A stretch of DNA of 64,000 bases from Roseibium limicola (GCF_017313085.1 NZ_JAFLNF010000008.1:62001-126000); one strand, 5' to 3'. Positions 55,216-64,000 are shown, numbered from the stretch's first letter. Program-made: numbers and translations. Notes: generated from the sequence alone by a model not told the origin.

Positions 55216-56283
55216 ATGGCTCGCATCACCTTGCGCCAATTGCTCGATCACGCGTCCGAGCACGAGTATGGCGTACCGGCCTTCAACATCAATAATATGG
55301 AACAGGCACTGGCCATCATGGCCGCTGCCGACAAGACGAATTCTCCCGTCATCATTCAGGCATCTCGCGGTGCACGCTCTTACGCCCACGACATCATGCT
55401 CAAGCATATGATGGATGCGGTTTGCGAGATCTACCCGCACATTCCGGTCTGTGTGCACCTTGATCACGGCAATGAGCCCGGCACCTGCATGACGGCCATT
55501 CAAGCTGGCTTCACATCCGTCATGATGGACGGATCGCTGCAAGCCGATGGCAAGACTCCCGGCGACTGGGACTACAATGTCGGCGTCACCAGTATGGTGA
55601 CTGAAATGGCCCACTATGGCGGCATCTCGGTTGAAGGCGAGCTCGGTGTTCTGGGGTCTCTCGAAACCGGCATGGGCGATCAGGAAGACGGCCATGGTGC
55701 AGAAGGCGTGCTGACAGAAGACCAACTGTTGACCAACCCGGACGAAGCCGTGAAGTTCGTTCAGGAAACCAAAGTCGACGCCCTCGCCATCGCGATGGGT
55801 ACATCGCACGGGGCCTACAAGTTTACCCGGCGGCCTGATGGTGACATTCTCGCAATGCATCTGATTGAGGAAATTCACCGCCGCCTGCCTGACACGCCAC
55901 TCGTCATGCACGGATCCTCCACCGTGCCGCAGGATCTTCAGGAGATCATCAACCAGTATGGCGGTGAGATGCCCCAGACCTGGGGTGTGCCAGTGGAAGA
56001 AATCCAGCGCGGCATCAAGCACGGTGTCCGCAAGATCAACATCGACACCGACAACCGGATGGCGATGACCGGTCAGATCCGCCGGATCCTGACCGAAAAT
56101 CCGGGCGAGTTCGACCCGCGCAAGTATCTGAAGCCTGCGCGCGATGCCATGGAAAAGCTCTGCATCGAGCGCCTTGAAGCCTTCAACACCGCAGGACAGG
56201 CCGCCAAGATCGACCGGGTTATTCCCTTGGCCGAGATGGCTGCACGTTACAAGGACGGCAGCCTGGATCCAAAGACCAACTGA
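55216..56283 (+). CDS. fba: Class II fructose-bisphosphate aldolase
   Basis: A 355-aa zinc enzyme of the CbbA subtype. Metal-binding [10 protein letters not shown] (HxDH) near residue 80, zinc Glu in [14 protein letters not shown], and phosphate-binding GSSTVPQ near residue 234, plus INIDTDNR. The start has CAGGAG eight bases upstream. Last gene of the tkt-gap-pgk-fba set; a terminator follows. Confidence 0.98.
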   Translation: MARITLRQLLDHASEHEYGVPAFNINNMEQALAIMAAADKTNSPVIIQASRGARSYAHDIMLKHMMDAVCEIYPHIPVCVHLDHGNEPGTCMTAIQAGFTSVMMDGSLQADGKTPGDWDYNVGVTSMVTEMAHYGGISVEGELGVLGSLETGMGDQEDGHGAEGVLTEDQLLTNPDEAVKFVQETKVDALAIAMGTSHGAYKFTRRPDGDILAMHLIEEIHRRLPDTPLVMHGSSTVPQDLQEIINQYGGEMPQTWGVPVEEIQRGIKHGVRKINIDTDNRMAMTGQIRRILTENPGEFDPRKYLKPARDAMEKLCIERLEAFNTAGQAAKIDRVIPLAEMAARYKDGSLDPKTN

Positions 56284-56308
56284 CGCTCCAGCATTGTTGA
56301 ACCCATTG

Positions 56309-56340
56309 GAGACCGGCCCTTGCGCCGGTCTCTTTCGTTT
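56309..56340 (+). terminator. Terminator of fba
   Basis: Stem GAGACCGGC / GCCGGTCTC followed by TTTCGTTTTG, 26 bases after the stop. Confidence 0.85.
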
Positions 56341-56488
56341 TGTTGCAAGCCTCTTGAGAACCTGCGTTTAGTATTTCATCAAAGAAGTTCCTTGCGCCGC
56401 TCTTTCGCCCCGATTAGGGACAATACATTCCGCGCGTTTGGCATAGCCCTTCGCCCCGTCCAGATCCGAGCTCCTGAAAGAACCGCCC

Positions 56489-57130
56489 GTGAACCGTCCC
56501 CGTCTCTTCATCATCACCCCGCCCAATATGGATGCGGAGACCTTTGCCCCCAATCTGGAAGCGGCGCTGTCCGGCGGCGACGTCGCCTGCGTGCTGATCT
56601 ATCAGCCAGACGCCAACACCAAGACCCGGCAGGACGCAGCTGAAAAGCTGGTACCGATCATCCAGGCTGCAGGCGCTGCCGCTCTGATCTACAACGACAC
56701 TCAGGTTGCCGGCCGCACCGGCGCCGATGGCGCCCACATCGATACCTCGCTCGATGACATCAAGATGGCTGTCGAAAGCCTGCAACCGGCCAAGATCGTT
56801 GGTGCCGGGGGCACGAAGCTCAAGCACGAAGACATGGAAACCGCGGAAACCGGCGTCGATTACCTGTTCATCGGCCGTCTCGATCTGGAAGAAAAAGAAG
56901 AACCGCACGACAAGACCCTGTCCAAGGCCCAGTGGTGGGCAGAGCTGTTCGAGACACCGTGTGTCGCGCTCGCAGGCTCAACCCTCGACAGCGCCAACGC
57001 AGCAGCTGCAACCGGCGCCGACTTCGTCGCTCTGAAGAGTGCCATCTGGGACCACCCCGAGGGTCCGGCTGCCGCTGTGGCAAGCGCCAACGTAATTCTG
57101 GACGGCCACGAATTCCAGGACACCGAGTGA
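56489..57130 (+). CDS. ThiE-like TIM-barrel protein (divergent thiamine-phosphate synthase family)
   Basis: A 213-aa protein with the layout of thiamine-phosphate pyrophosphorylase, including LIYNDTQVAGRTGADGAHID. Several active-site segments of true ThiE are replaced: the QLREK-like pyrophosphate site is YQPDANTKTR, and the GPVFPTxTK-type loop is GRLDLEEKEEPHDKT. It may therefore be a paralogue without ThiE activity. The start used is GTG at 56489 after GAAAG. It stands directly downstream of fba, 3 bases before the Sel1-repeat gene (57134), with which it is probably co-transcribed. Confidence 0.7.
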   Translation: MNRPRLFIITPPNMDAETFAPNLEAALSGGDVACVLIYQPDANTKTRQDAAEKLVPIIQAAGAAALIYNDTQVAGRTGADGAHIDTSLDDIKMAVESLQPAKIVGAGGTKLKHEDMETAETGVDYLFIGRLDLEEKEEPHDKTLSKAQWWAELFETPCVALAGSTLDSANAAAATGADFVALKSAIWDHPEGPAAAVASANVILDGHEFQDTE

Positions 57131-57133
57131 ACG

Positions 57134-58306
57134 ATGCGAGGATCCCGGGTTCTCCGACAGCATTATGTGCTGAAGACCACCCGTCTTCTGAGCGTCCTCA
57201 CACTCGTGATCGCGGGCTGGGGCGGTGTCACTGAGCACCGTGCCCATGCGCAAGCGGTTTCAGCGGCTGAAAAGCAGGCGCAAGCGCCTGCTCTTCCCCA
57301 GGAACCCTCTGGCAAGGGCGACAAGGCCGGCGAGCCTGGCGCCTCTGAGACCACGGCACCCGGCCTCCTGCCACCGCCCTACCTTGCCTTCCCGCCCTCC
57401 GAAGGGCCGGACAGCCTGGCGCCTGTGGACCTGGCCTATGGCGCGTTTCAGCGCGGCTGGTACATCACCGCTGCGGTGCGCGCTAAACCCTTGGCAGACG
57501 TCGGCAACATGCATGCCCAGACCCTGCTCGGCGTGATGTATGAAGCCGGCCTTGGTCTGAAAAAAGATCCCAAGAAAGCTGCAGGCTGGTATACCAAGGC
57601 AGCTGAGGCCGGTGATGTCACCGCAGCCCAGCAATTAGCCCAGCTGTACCTTCTCGGCAATGGCGTCCCGCAAGACAAGTCAAAGGCCGCAGACCTGTTT
57701 CAGCTTGCCGCCGATGCTGGCGACGCAGCAGCCCGCTACAATTTGGCCCTGCTCTATCAGGAAGGCGTTGGCCGGCCTCAAAACTACGACAAAGCCCGCG
57801 ATCTCCTGCGCCAGGCGGCAGAGGGAAACTACCCGGAAGCCCAGTACAATCTCGCGCTGTCCTATCTTCAGTCGGTTGACCAAAACCCGAGTGAGGAAGA
57901 TGCCAATACGCTGCGCCAAGGGGCTTTCTGGATGGGTCGTGCCGCTCGGCGCGGTCATGTGGAAGCCCAGCTCTATTACGGCATCCTCCGCTTTCAGGGC
58001 AAAGGCGTCGTACCCGACGAGATGGAAGGCGCCGACTGGTTCGAACGTGCCGCCATTGCCGGGAATCCAGTGGCCATGAACCGGCTCGCCCGCTGCCATG
58101 CCTCCGGCCGTGGCCGCGATCTCGATCCGGTCCTCGCCATCAAGTGGCACTACATCGCACGCGCCATGGGCGTCGACGACGAAGCCCTCGACGGTCTGGC
58201 CGAACGCCTTGACGATGGGACCCGCCAGGAAGCTCAGAGATTGGCTGAGGAATTCACCGGCAGCACCGTCGCCGCTGCGGAAGCTAGCTTTCGCCAGACA
58301 CGCTAA
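57134..58306 (+). CDS. Exported Sel1-like repeat protein
   Basis: A 390-aa protein: signal peptide with cleavage near HRAHAQA, a Pro/Ala-rich stretch (about 45-90), then Sel1 repeats from about residue 125 to 340 (LGVMYEAGLGLKKDPKKAAG, LAQLYLLGNGVPQDKSKAAD, LALLYQEGVGRPQNYDKARD). Sel1 repeats form superhelical scaffolds for protein contacts, often in the periplasm. The start at 57134 is 3 bases beyond the ThiE-like stop. The partner is unknown. Confidence 0.85.
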   Translation: MRGSRVLRQHYVLKTTRLLSVLTLVIAGWGGVTEHRAHAQAVSAAEKQAQAPALPQEPSGKGDKAGEPGASETTAPGLLPPPYLAFPPSEGPDSLAPVDLAYGAFQRGWYITAAVRAKPLADVGNMHAQTLLGVMYEAGLGLKKDPKKAAGWYTKAAEAGDVTAAQQLAQLYLLGNGVPQDKSKAADLFQLAADAGDAAARYNLALLYQEGVGRPQNYDKARDLLRQAAEGNYPEAQYNLALSYLQSVDQNPSEEDANTLRQGAFWMGRAARRGHVEAQLYYGILRFQGKGVVPDEMEGADWFERAAIAGNPVAMNRLARCHASGRGRDLDPVLAIKWHYIARAMGVDDEALDGLAERLDDGTRQEAQRLAEEFTGSTVAAAEASFRQTR

Positions 58307-58452
58307 GCTTTGGCTGAAATCAGCTTTTTTGCTTGAAACCCGCCCGCATTTGTGTAGGACAGGCCGCACACTGGTTTCGCGCGGTCTTTATCTAAAATTG
58401 GCCCGACGCCAACCTATTCGTCAGTTTCAATCATTACGCAATCGGTCGTTCC

Positions 58453-59016
58453 ATGAAAATCAACGGTAACGAAATCAAGCCTGGCAACGTTTTGCAGCAT
58501 CAGGACACGCTCTGGGCGGTCGTCAAGACCCAGCACGTCAAGCCAGGCAAGGGTGGGGCATTTGCTCAGGTTGAGCTGAAAAACCTGATCGATGGTCGCA
58601 AGCTCAACGAGCGTTTCCGCTCGGAAGACAAGGTCGAGCGCGTTCGCCTGGAGCAAAAGGACTTTCAGTACCTTTACACCCAGGAAGACATGCTGATCTT
58701 CATGGACACGGAAACCTACGAGCAGCTTGAACTGCAGGCCGACTTCGTTGGCGATCGCGCGGCCTTCCTGCAGGACGGCATGATGGTGACCGTCGAGATG
58801 CACGAAGAACGCCCGATCGGCATCACCTTGCCACAGTTTGTTGCGCTTTCGATCACCGAAGCCGACGCCGTCGTCAAAGGTCAGACACAGTCTTCGTCCT
58901 ACAAGCCTGCTCTGCTGGAAAACGGCGTGCGCGTCATGGTCCCGCCGTTCATTACGTCCGGCGAGAAGATCATGGTCGACACCGGCACACTCGAATATGT
59001 GAAACGCGCCGACTAA
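58453..59016 (+). CDS. efp: Elongation factor P
   Basis: A 187-aa three-domain translation factor that rescues ribosomes stalled at polyproline. The [16 protein letters not shown] loop contains the Lys normally modified by EpmA. KOW-like and two OB domains are of standard length. Several Pro-rich proteins in this window (TolA, CheA linker, the coiled-coil protein) are natural clients. Confidence 0.98.
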   Translation: MKINGNEIKPGNVLQHQDTLWAVVKTQHVKPGKGGAFAQVELKNLIDGRKLNERFRSEDKVERVRLEQKDFQYLYTQEDMLIFMDTETYEQLELQADFVGDRAAFLQDGMMVTVEMHEERPIGITLPQFVALSITEADAVVKGQTQSSSYKPALLENGVRVMVPPFITSGEKIMVDTGTLEYVKRAD

Positions 59017-59096
59017 GGAGCGCCGTCTCACGTCCCTCTCCCGGTTCGGCAGCCTGAACATCAGGTCGCCGAACCCAAGAAAATATTGGCAAGAAA

Positions 59097-59891
59097 ATGG
59101 CCCGTACAGCAATCCTCAACGTCATGGTTCAGGCCGCCACCAAGGCGGGCCGTAGCCTCATCCGCGATTTCGGGGAGGTCGAAAACCTTCAGGTCTCGCG
59201 CAAGGGGCCGGGGGATTTCGTCTCCGCAGCCGACCGGCGCGCTGAAGAGATCATTCGGACCGAGCTGACCAAGGCCCGCCCGAACTTCGGGCTGATCATG
59301 GAAGAAAGCGGCATCACCGAAGGCACCGACGGTCAGCATGTCTGGCATGTCGACCCGCTCGACGGCACGACCAATTTCCTGCATGGCATCCCGATCTTCG
59401 CCACCTCCATCGCGCTTGAACGCCTTGGGCAGATCGTTGCCGCTGTTGTCTATAACCCGGTGATGGACGAGCTCTACACTGCCGAACGTGGCCGTGGCGC
59501 TTTCCTCAACGACCGTCGCCTGCGCGTTGCTGGCCGCAGCGAACTGTCCGAAATGGTCTTCGCCACCGGCCTGCCGCGCATCGGCCACAGCGATCACGGC
59601 CGCATGCTGAAACAGCTGCGCCACATCATGCCCGAGCTGGCAGGCATTCGCCGATTTGGCGCCGCCTCCCTCGACCTTGCATGGACGGCCTCCGGTCGTG
59701 TCGATGGTTACTGGGAATACGACCTGAATTCCTGGGACATCGCCGCAGGTGCCTTGATCGTCAAGGAAGCCGGTGGATATGTCAGTGAAACCGACGGCAA
59801 ACAGGGCTTCCTCGAAAGCGGCAACATCGTTGCGGGCAACGAGATCGCCCACAAGCACATTCTGCGCCTGCTGAAAGCAGCGCAGGGCTGA
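59097..59891 (+). CDS. suhB: SuhB/inositol monophosphatase family
   Basis: A 264-aa Mg-dependent phosphatase: metal sites EESG, WHVDPLDGTTNFLHG and SWDIAAGALIVKEAGG are complete. It may dephosphorylate inositol-1-phosphate or act with the ribosomal antitermination complex as SuhB does in E. coli. It is 80 bases downstream of efp, an order conserved in Rhizobiales. Confidence 0.94.
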   Translation: MARTAILNVMVQAATKAGRSLIRDFGEVENLQVSRKGPGDFVSAADRRAEEIIRTELTKARPNFGLIMEESGITEGTDGQHVWHVDPLDGTTNFLHGIPIFATSIALERLGQIVAAVVYNPVMDELYTAERGRGAFLNDRRLRVAGRSELSEMVFATGLPRIGHSDHGRMLKQLRHIMPELAGIRRFGAASLDLAWTASGRVDGYWEYDLNSWDIAAGALIVKEAGGYVSETDGKQGFLESGNIVAGNEIAHKHILRLLKAAQG

Positions 59892-59926
59892 TTTCCGCGC
59901 CCAGGTGCAACATGCGATAGCGATAG

Positions 59927-59953
59927 ACGCCCTGGCCAGTCCGGGGCGTTTTC
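59927..59953 (+). terminator. Terminator of suhB
   Basis: Stem ACGCCC / GGGCGT followed by TTTTC, 36 bases after suhB. Confidence 0.65.
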
Positions 59954-60075
59954 ACGTCCGGCGCAGCGTCAACCCCAGCCTGAAGCATTTCAAAGATTTA
60001 AGATTAACGGTTCCCAAGGCTTGGGAAATCACGCTATCAATCAAGGACCTTGCAACAGGTGATTGATTGGCGACC

Positions 60076-61062
60076 ATGTCACGAGACTTCGACCCCTATA
60101 GTCTGTCCAGCCCTCGGGCTTATCTGTCTTTCATGACCATCTTCCTGGTGATCGTGGCCTTTCTCGCGTTCATTTTGAACCGGCAGATCTCCGAAGCCTT
60201 CATGAGCAACCCGGGCCTCAACGGCCTGATCGTGTTTGTCGCTCTGTTCGGCATCGTTCTGCTGTTCGGGAGGGTTATACGGCTGTTTCCGGAAATCTCA
60301 TGGGTCAACAGCTTCCGAACCGGGGATCCGGATTTCGAAACCCGCTCGCCGGTTCTGCTTGCTCCGATGGCGTCACTGCTGGGCAACAAGGTCGGCGAAA
60401 TGGCGCTGACCCCGACCACAGCAAGATCTATCCTGGAATCCATTGGCATGCGACTGGAGGAAAGCCGGGAGATCTCCCGCTATCTCACAGGGCTGCTTGT
60501 CTTCCTCGGCCTGCTTGGCACCTTCTGGGGCCTGCTTCAGACGGTAAGCTCCGTCGGCGCGACGATCCAGAACCTGAATGTCGGCGCGGGCGATGCCAAC
60601 GTCATCTTCGAAGATCTGAAAGCTGGCCTTGAAGCCCCGTTGTCAGGCATGGGCACTGCCTTCTCGTCCTCGCTCTTCGGCCTCACGGGATCTCTGGTCT
60701 TGGGCTTCCTCGACCTTCAGGCCGGCCAGGCACAGAATCGCTTCTACACCGAACTGGAAGACTGGCTTTCCACGGTTACCGACATCGATCCGGAAGAGCC
60801 CTTCCTCGAAACCCCGTCCACCAATACAGAGCAGATCCAGGCCTCCATTGCCCAGTTGCAGAAGACGGTTGAGGAAGGCGGCAATCGCGCCTCCGCCCAG
60901 GCAATGGCCAATCTGGCTGAAGGCATTCAGGGCCTGGTCAAACACGTGCGCTCCGAGCAGCAGATGATGCGGGAATGGGCCGAAGGCCAAACCGCCCAGC
61001 AGAAACGCATCGAAGACCTGCTTTCCTCGATTTCCGCTGCCTTCGACCGCGCCAAGGAGTAA
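60076..61062 (+). CDS. MotA/TolQ/ExbB-type (ZorA-like) ion channel protein
   Basis: A 328-aa inner-membrane protein. Two N-terminal helices (about 20-40 and 50-75), a short cytoplasmic part (RLFPEISWVNSFRTGDP), then paired helices around SRYLTGLLVFLGLLGTFWGLLQ and SGMGTAFSSSLFGLTGSLVLG with the TolQ/MotA signature, and a cytoplasmic tail of about 110 residues (QLQKTVEEGGNRASAQAMAN). Forms a proton or sodium channel with the next gene. The start is ATG 60076; TTG 60067 has the better ribosome site. It is 7 bases before the partner. Confidence 0.88.
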   Translation: MSRDFDPYSLSSPRAYLSFMTIFLVIVAFLAFILNRQISEAFMSNPGLNGLIVFVALFGIVLLFGRVIRLFPEISWVNSFRTGDPDFETRSPVLLAPMASLLGNKVGEMALTPTTARSILESIGMRLEESREISRYLTGLLVFLGLLGTFWGLLQTVSSVGATIQNLNVGAGDANVIFEDLKAGLEAPLSGMGTAFSSSLFGLTGSLVLGFLDLQAGQAQNRFYTELEDWLSTVTDIDPEEPFLETPSTNTEQIQASIAQLQKTVEEGGNRASAQAMANLAEGIQGLVKHVRSEQQMMREWAEGQTAQQKRIEDLLSSISAAFDRAKE

Positions 61063-61068
61063 TCGACC

Positions 61069-62100
61069 ATGGCCGGATTGCGCAGCCGCCGCAGAGTGCA
61101 GGGCACCGACTACTGGCCGGGCTTCGTTGACGCCATGGCAACGCTGTTGCTCGTCATCATCTTCATGCTGTCGATCTTCATGCTTGCCCAGTTTTTCCTG
61201 TCCCAACAGCTGTCGGGCCGTGACACGGTGCTCAATCGACTGAACATCCAGATCAGCGAATTGACCGAGTTACTGGCGATGGAACGCGCCAGCAACTCCG
61301 AGCTTGAGGACACGATTTCCGGTCTTCAGGCCAGCCTCGGCGCCACAACTGACGAACGCGACCGGCTGCTTGGTCTGCTCGATACGCAGTCAGGTGCTGC
61401 AGATGCTGCAGGTGGCCGTGCCTCACAATTGGAAAACCTGCTGGATGATGAAAAGCAGGTGTCCCAACGAGCTCTGGCGCAAGTCGAGCTGCTCAATCAG
61501 CAGATTTCCGCCTTGCGTCGCCAGATTTCTGCAGCCAACGCAGCTCTGGAGGCGTCTGAGGCGAAGGAAAGCCAAAGCCAGGCCAAGATTGCCAGCCTCG
61601 GCAAACGGCTGAACGCGGCCCTCGTGCAGCGGGTGCAGGAACTCTCTCGCTATCGCTCCGACTTCTTCGGCCGCCTCCGGGAAATCCTGTCGCAACGCTC
61701 CGACATTCGGGTTGTTGGCGACCGTTTTGTCTTCCAGTCAGAGGTTCTGTTCGATTCCGGTTCGGAAGAGATCAATCCCGATGGTGAGGGCGAGTTGGAA
61801 AAGCTGGCAGATGCAATCCTCGAACTGAGCAGCCAGATTCCGGAAGAGATCAACTGGGTGCTGCGCGTCGATGGTCACACAGATGCACGTCCACTCTCCG
61901 GCACTGGGCGCCTGCGCAACAACTGGGAGCTCTCGGCAGCGCGCGCAATCTCGGTGGTTCGTTATCTTGTTGCCAAGGGCGTTGATCCCAAGCGCCTGGT
62001 AGCCGCCGGCTTCGGCGAATTCCAGCCATTGGAAGAGGGCGAGAGCCCTGATGCCCTGGCAAAGAACCGCCGCATCGAGCTGAAACTGACCGAACGCTGA
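61069..62100 (+). CDS. MotB/OmpA-domain stator partner (ZorB-like)
   Basis: A 343-aa protein: one transmembrane helix with the essential Asp (YWPGFVDAMATLLLVIIFML, about 15-35), a coiled coil (about 50-190), and a C-terminal OmpA/MotB peptidoglycan-binding domain (VLFDSGSEEINPDGEGELEK, VDGHTDARPLSGTGRLRNNW, KNRRIELKLTER). This is the stator-like rod that binds the cell wall. Start has AAGGAG about ten bases upstream. With the preceding gene it resembles MotAB and the ZorAB pair, but it lies outside both flagellar and Tol loci. Confidence 0.9.
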   Translation: MAGLRSRRRVQGTDYWPGFVDAMATLLLVIIFMLSIFMLAQFFLSQQLSGRDTVLNRLNIQISELTELLAMERASNSELEDTISGLQASLGATTDERDRLLGLLDTQSGAADAAGGRASQLENLLDDEKQVSQRALAQVELLNQQISALRRQISAANAALEASEAKESQSQAKIASLGKRLNAALVQRVQELSRYRSDFFGRLREILSQRSDIRVVGDRFVFQSEVLFDSGSEEINPDGEGELEKLADAILELSSQIPEEINWVLRVDGHTDARPLSGTGRLRNNWELSAARAISVVRYLVAKGVDPKRLVAAGFGEFQPLEEGESPDALAKNRRIELKLTER

Positions 62101-62127
62101 CCTTCAATCAACAGCCCAAAACGCAAA

Positions 62128-62155
62128 AAAGCCGCCGGAACCCGGCGGCTTTTCC
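62128..62155. terminator. Terminator after the MotB-like gene
   Basis: Stem AAAGCCGCCGG / CCGGCGGCTTT with a short T-run, between convergent genes. Confidence 0.8.
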
Positions 62156-62182
62156 TTAAACATCAAACCAAGGGAACGAGGC

Positions 62183-62962
62183 TTAACCGCGATCTTCCTC
62201 GGTCTTGTCTTCGTCTTCAGCTTCCTCAGCCGGGGCATCAGCCACGTCTTCAGGCGCTTCCTCGGAAGACTTCAACGAATTCAGTTTCGCAAACACAGCA
62301 TCGGCGTCGTAGACTTCTTCGACTTCACGCTGCATCGGCTTGGACGTGTCGAAGGAGAAGGCAGCAGCCAGAGCTTCTTCACTGGTGGTTTCATCGACCG
62401 AAGCCAGCACTTCCTGAGGCTTCAGAACCTGGTGCGGAGAATGCTTCGCGGCCTTTTCGACTTCCAGGTCGAGCTCGATCTGGTTGCACAGTCCGAGGGT
62501 CACGGGATCGGAAGGCGTCAGATTCGAAGAGTTCCAGTGGGTCCGGTCACGGATCGCCGCAATTGTCGGCTTCGTGGTTCCCACCAGACGGATGATCTGG
62601 GTGTCTTTCAGCTCCGGATGGTTGCGCACCAACCACAGGATCGCGTTCGGACGGTCCTGACGACGTGACACCGGCGTGTAGCGCGGTCCCTTGCGCTTGG
62701 CTTCTGGCACCACAACCTTGGAGGTCTGCAAGCTCAGCGGATGGTTTGGATCGGTCTGCGCCCGTTCCAGTTCATCACGGCTCAGCTGACCGGTCAGGAT
62801 AGGGTCGAGACCCTTGATGCCCTGTGCGGCTTCACCATCGGCAATCGCTTTCACTTCCAGCGGATGCAACTTACAGAAGTTGGCAATCTGGGTGAAACTG
62901 AGCGCCGTATTGTCAACAAGCCAGACGGCAGTGGCCTTCGGCATAAGCGGCGTATTCGACAT
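62183..62962 (-). CDS. trcR: DUF1013-family regulator (TrcR)
   Basis: A 259-aa alphaproteobacterial protein of family DUF1013, annotated as cell-cycle transcriptional regulator TrcR. The N-terminal half is helical with PKATAVWLVDNTALSFTQIA and ILWLVRNHPELKDTQIIRLV, a repeated pattern suggesting two helix-turn-helix-like units (TTKPTIAAIRDRTHWN). The C-terminal 60 residues are strongly acidic. The TrcR name is from family recognition, not experiment. Convergent with the MotB-like gene. Confidence 0.8.
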   Translation of the reverse strand: MSNTPLMPKATAVWLVDNTALSFTQIANFCKLHPLEVKAIADGEAAQGIKGLDPILTGQLSRDELERAQTDPNHPLSLQTSKVVVPEAKRKGPRYTPVSRRQDRPNAILWLVRNHPELKDTQIIRLVGTTKPTIAAIRDRTHWNSSNLTPSDPVTLGLCNQIELDLEVEKAAKHSPHQVLKPQEVLASVDETTSEEALAAAFSFDTSKPMQREVEEVYDADAVFAKLNSLKSSEEAPEDVADAPAEEAEDEDKTEEDRG

Positions 62963-63137
62963 CGGTCAAAATCCTCCTGACAGCTCCCTCACCCGGCAAG
63001 GTGAAAAAGCAAAGGGTCCATTCAAAGCTGAGTGGGATATGGATCCTGTATAACGCCGCCCCCCGGCAAAAGCAAACTAATCCGCCAAGGATTAACTGCT
63101 TTTATCGGAGGGTTTTCCTTACGGAAGCCAAATAGAA

Positions 63138-64000
63138 TCACATCTCAGTGTTTGCAGTATCGCCAATCGTCAAAACAATCTTGCCGATATGGCCAGAGCT
63201 TTCCATCCGGCGATGCGCTTCTGCCGCCTGGGCAAGTGGATAGGTCGAATCGATCAGTGGCTTCGCCTTGCCCTGAGCAATCAGCGGCCAGACCTTTGCT
63301 TCGAGCGTGCTGGCGATCTCCGCCTTGAAGGCAGCATCCCGCGGGCGCAATGTGGAACCGGTGTGGGTCAGGCGCTTCATCATCAGGCGCGAGAAGTTCA
63401 CCTCCTGGGACGTGCCGTTCAATGTTGCGATCTGACAGATACGCCCTTCAACCGCAGCCACCTTCCAGTTTTTCTCCACATAGTCGCCGCCGACCATATC
63501 CAGAATGGCGTGGATTCCGACCGTGTTGGTCGCCTCCAGAAAGGTTTCTACGAAGTCGAGCTTGTTGTAGTTGACCGCGTGATCAGCCCCCAGCGCCTTG
63601 ACGGCCTCCAGCTTTTCATCCGAACCGACAGTGGTGAAGACCACCGCGCCGAACGCCTTGGCAAGCTGAATGGCTGTCGTGCCGATGCCGGACGTCCCAC
63701 CATGAACCAGAAAGTTTTCTCCCGGCTTCAGCCCGAGCCGATCAAAGACGTTGCTCCACACCGTAAAGAACGTTTCCGGCAGGGCAGCAGCCTCCACCAT
63801 CGACAATCCCTCGGGGATCGGCAGGGCGTGACGCTCATCGACCTTGCAGTACTCCGCATAGCCGCCACCTGGGGCAAGTGCGGTCACTTTGTCGCCGACC
63901 TGATAGCGAGATGCGTCGCTCCCGCTGGCCACCACCGTACCGGCAACCTCCAGACCCGGCAGATCCGAGGCATCCTTGGGCGGCGGATAAAGCCCCATAC
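63138..64000 (-). CDS. NAD(P)H quinone oxidoreductase, PIG3/Qor-type (5' end cut by window edge)
   Basis: The visible 287 residues belong to the zinc-independent MDR family: GLEVAGTVVASGSDASRYQVGDKVTALAPGG at the N-terminal side, the NAD(P) site LVHGGTSGIGTTAIQLAKAF, and VGSDEKLEAVKALGADHAVN. The first 40-50 residues (catalytic domain start) lie beyond 64000. The in-frame ATG at 63998 is an internal Met (MGLYPPPKDAS), so it is not the true start. It probably reduces a quinone or enone. Confidence 0.9.
   Translation of the reverse strand, partial: MGLYPPPKDASDLPGLEVAGTVVASGSDASRYQVGDKVTALAPGGGYAEYCKVDERHALPIPEGLSMVEAAALPETFFTVWSNVFDRLGLKPGENFLVHGGTSGIGTTAIQLAKAFGAVVFTTVGSDEKLEAVKALGADHAVNYNKLDFVETFLEATNTVGIHAILDMVGGDYVEKNWKVAAVEGRICQIATLNGTSQEVNFSRLMMKRLTHTGSTLRPRDAAFKAEIASTLEAKVWPLIAQGKAKPLIDSTYPLAQAAEAHRRMESSGHIGKIVLTIGDTANTEM

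Noticed and set aside
60076-62100. Zorya defence system
   Set aside because: Only ZorAB-like proteins are present. No ZorC, ZorD helicase/nuclease or ZorE follows; the next gene is a TrcR-family regulator on the other strand.

Overview
The window is chromosomal DNA of an alphaproteobacterium, most likely of the order Hyphomicrobiales and close to the Stappiaceae (Roseibium, Labrenzia or Pannonibacter type). The evidence is the set of lineage markers: CtrA, its phosphotransferase ChpT, a DUF1134 protein (EipA family), DUF1013 (TrcR) and DUF4164 proteins, an RpoH1-like sigma factor, the 6S RNA between zapA and the 5-formyl-THF cyclo-ligase gene, and the ruvCAB-ybgC-tolQRAB-pal-cpoB-tilS-ftsH-glmM run. 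There are no insertion sequences, prophage genes, CRISPR arrays or signs of a genomic island. This is core genome, and most of the interest is in regulatory DNA and small elements. Genus-level placement is an inference from gene content.

Layout. 1-15 kb: the end of a flagellar operon (fliI, fliJ) diverges from ctrA. After an EamA-type protein and an exported metallo-beta-lactamase-fold enzyme comes a chemotaxis operon on the minus strand (cheA-cheW-cheY-cheB-cheR) with chpT directly upstream. A YHS-like protein, eipA, a membrane-anchored coiled-coil protein and a DeoR/GlpR-type regulator follow. 15-24 kb: amidase, tRNA-Glu, GFA-type protein, rluD, rpoH and a CHASE2-adenylate cyclase. 22-26 kb: a TPP-riboswitch-controlled thiamine-precursor transporter (thiX, thiY, no ATPase gene, plus a 35-codon ORF coupled to thiX) and a large membrane protein of unknown role. 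26-33 kb: purA, an EamA exporter, serC with a structured leader, an outer-membrane beta-barrel gene with two perfect CtrA boxes upstream, and glmM. 33-48 kb: a long minus-strand run read as ymdB and fau, yebC, a MazG-like gene, ruvC-ruvA-(80-aa membrane protein)-ruvB, ybgC, tolQ-tolR-tolA-tolB-pal-cpoB, tilS, ftsH. 48.6-50 kb: 6S RNA, a possible small RNA, zapA and a DUF4164 gene. 50-59 kb, plus strand: central carbon genes tkt, gap, pgk, fba, then a ThiE-like protein, a Sel1-repeat protein, efp and suhB. 60-64 kb: a MotA/MotB-like (ZorAB-like) ion-channel pair, a TrcR-family regulator and a truncated quinone oxidoreductase.

How the genes work together. Motility and cell-cycle control are interleaved: CtrA is the master response regulator and ChpT passes phosphate to it. 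The flagellar export ATPase, the chemotaxis operon, eipA (a CtrA target in Brucella) and the CtrA-box-bearing outer-membrane gene all lie within 30 kb. Tol-Pal, CpoB, FtsH, ZapA, GlmM and the outer-membrane protein form an envelope and division group. Stress control appears as RpoH, whose upstream region carries a perfect EcfG-type promoter inside a 41-bp inverted repeat, and 6S RNA.

I did not find an obvious new multigene defence or metabolic system. The best leads are the MotAB/ZorAB-like pair, the thi locus (small ORF and missing ATPase), the rpoH palindrome/promoter, the tandem CtrA boxes, the embedded ruvA-ruvB membrane protein, and the candidate small RNA downstream of zapA.
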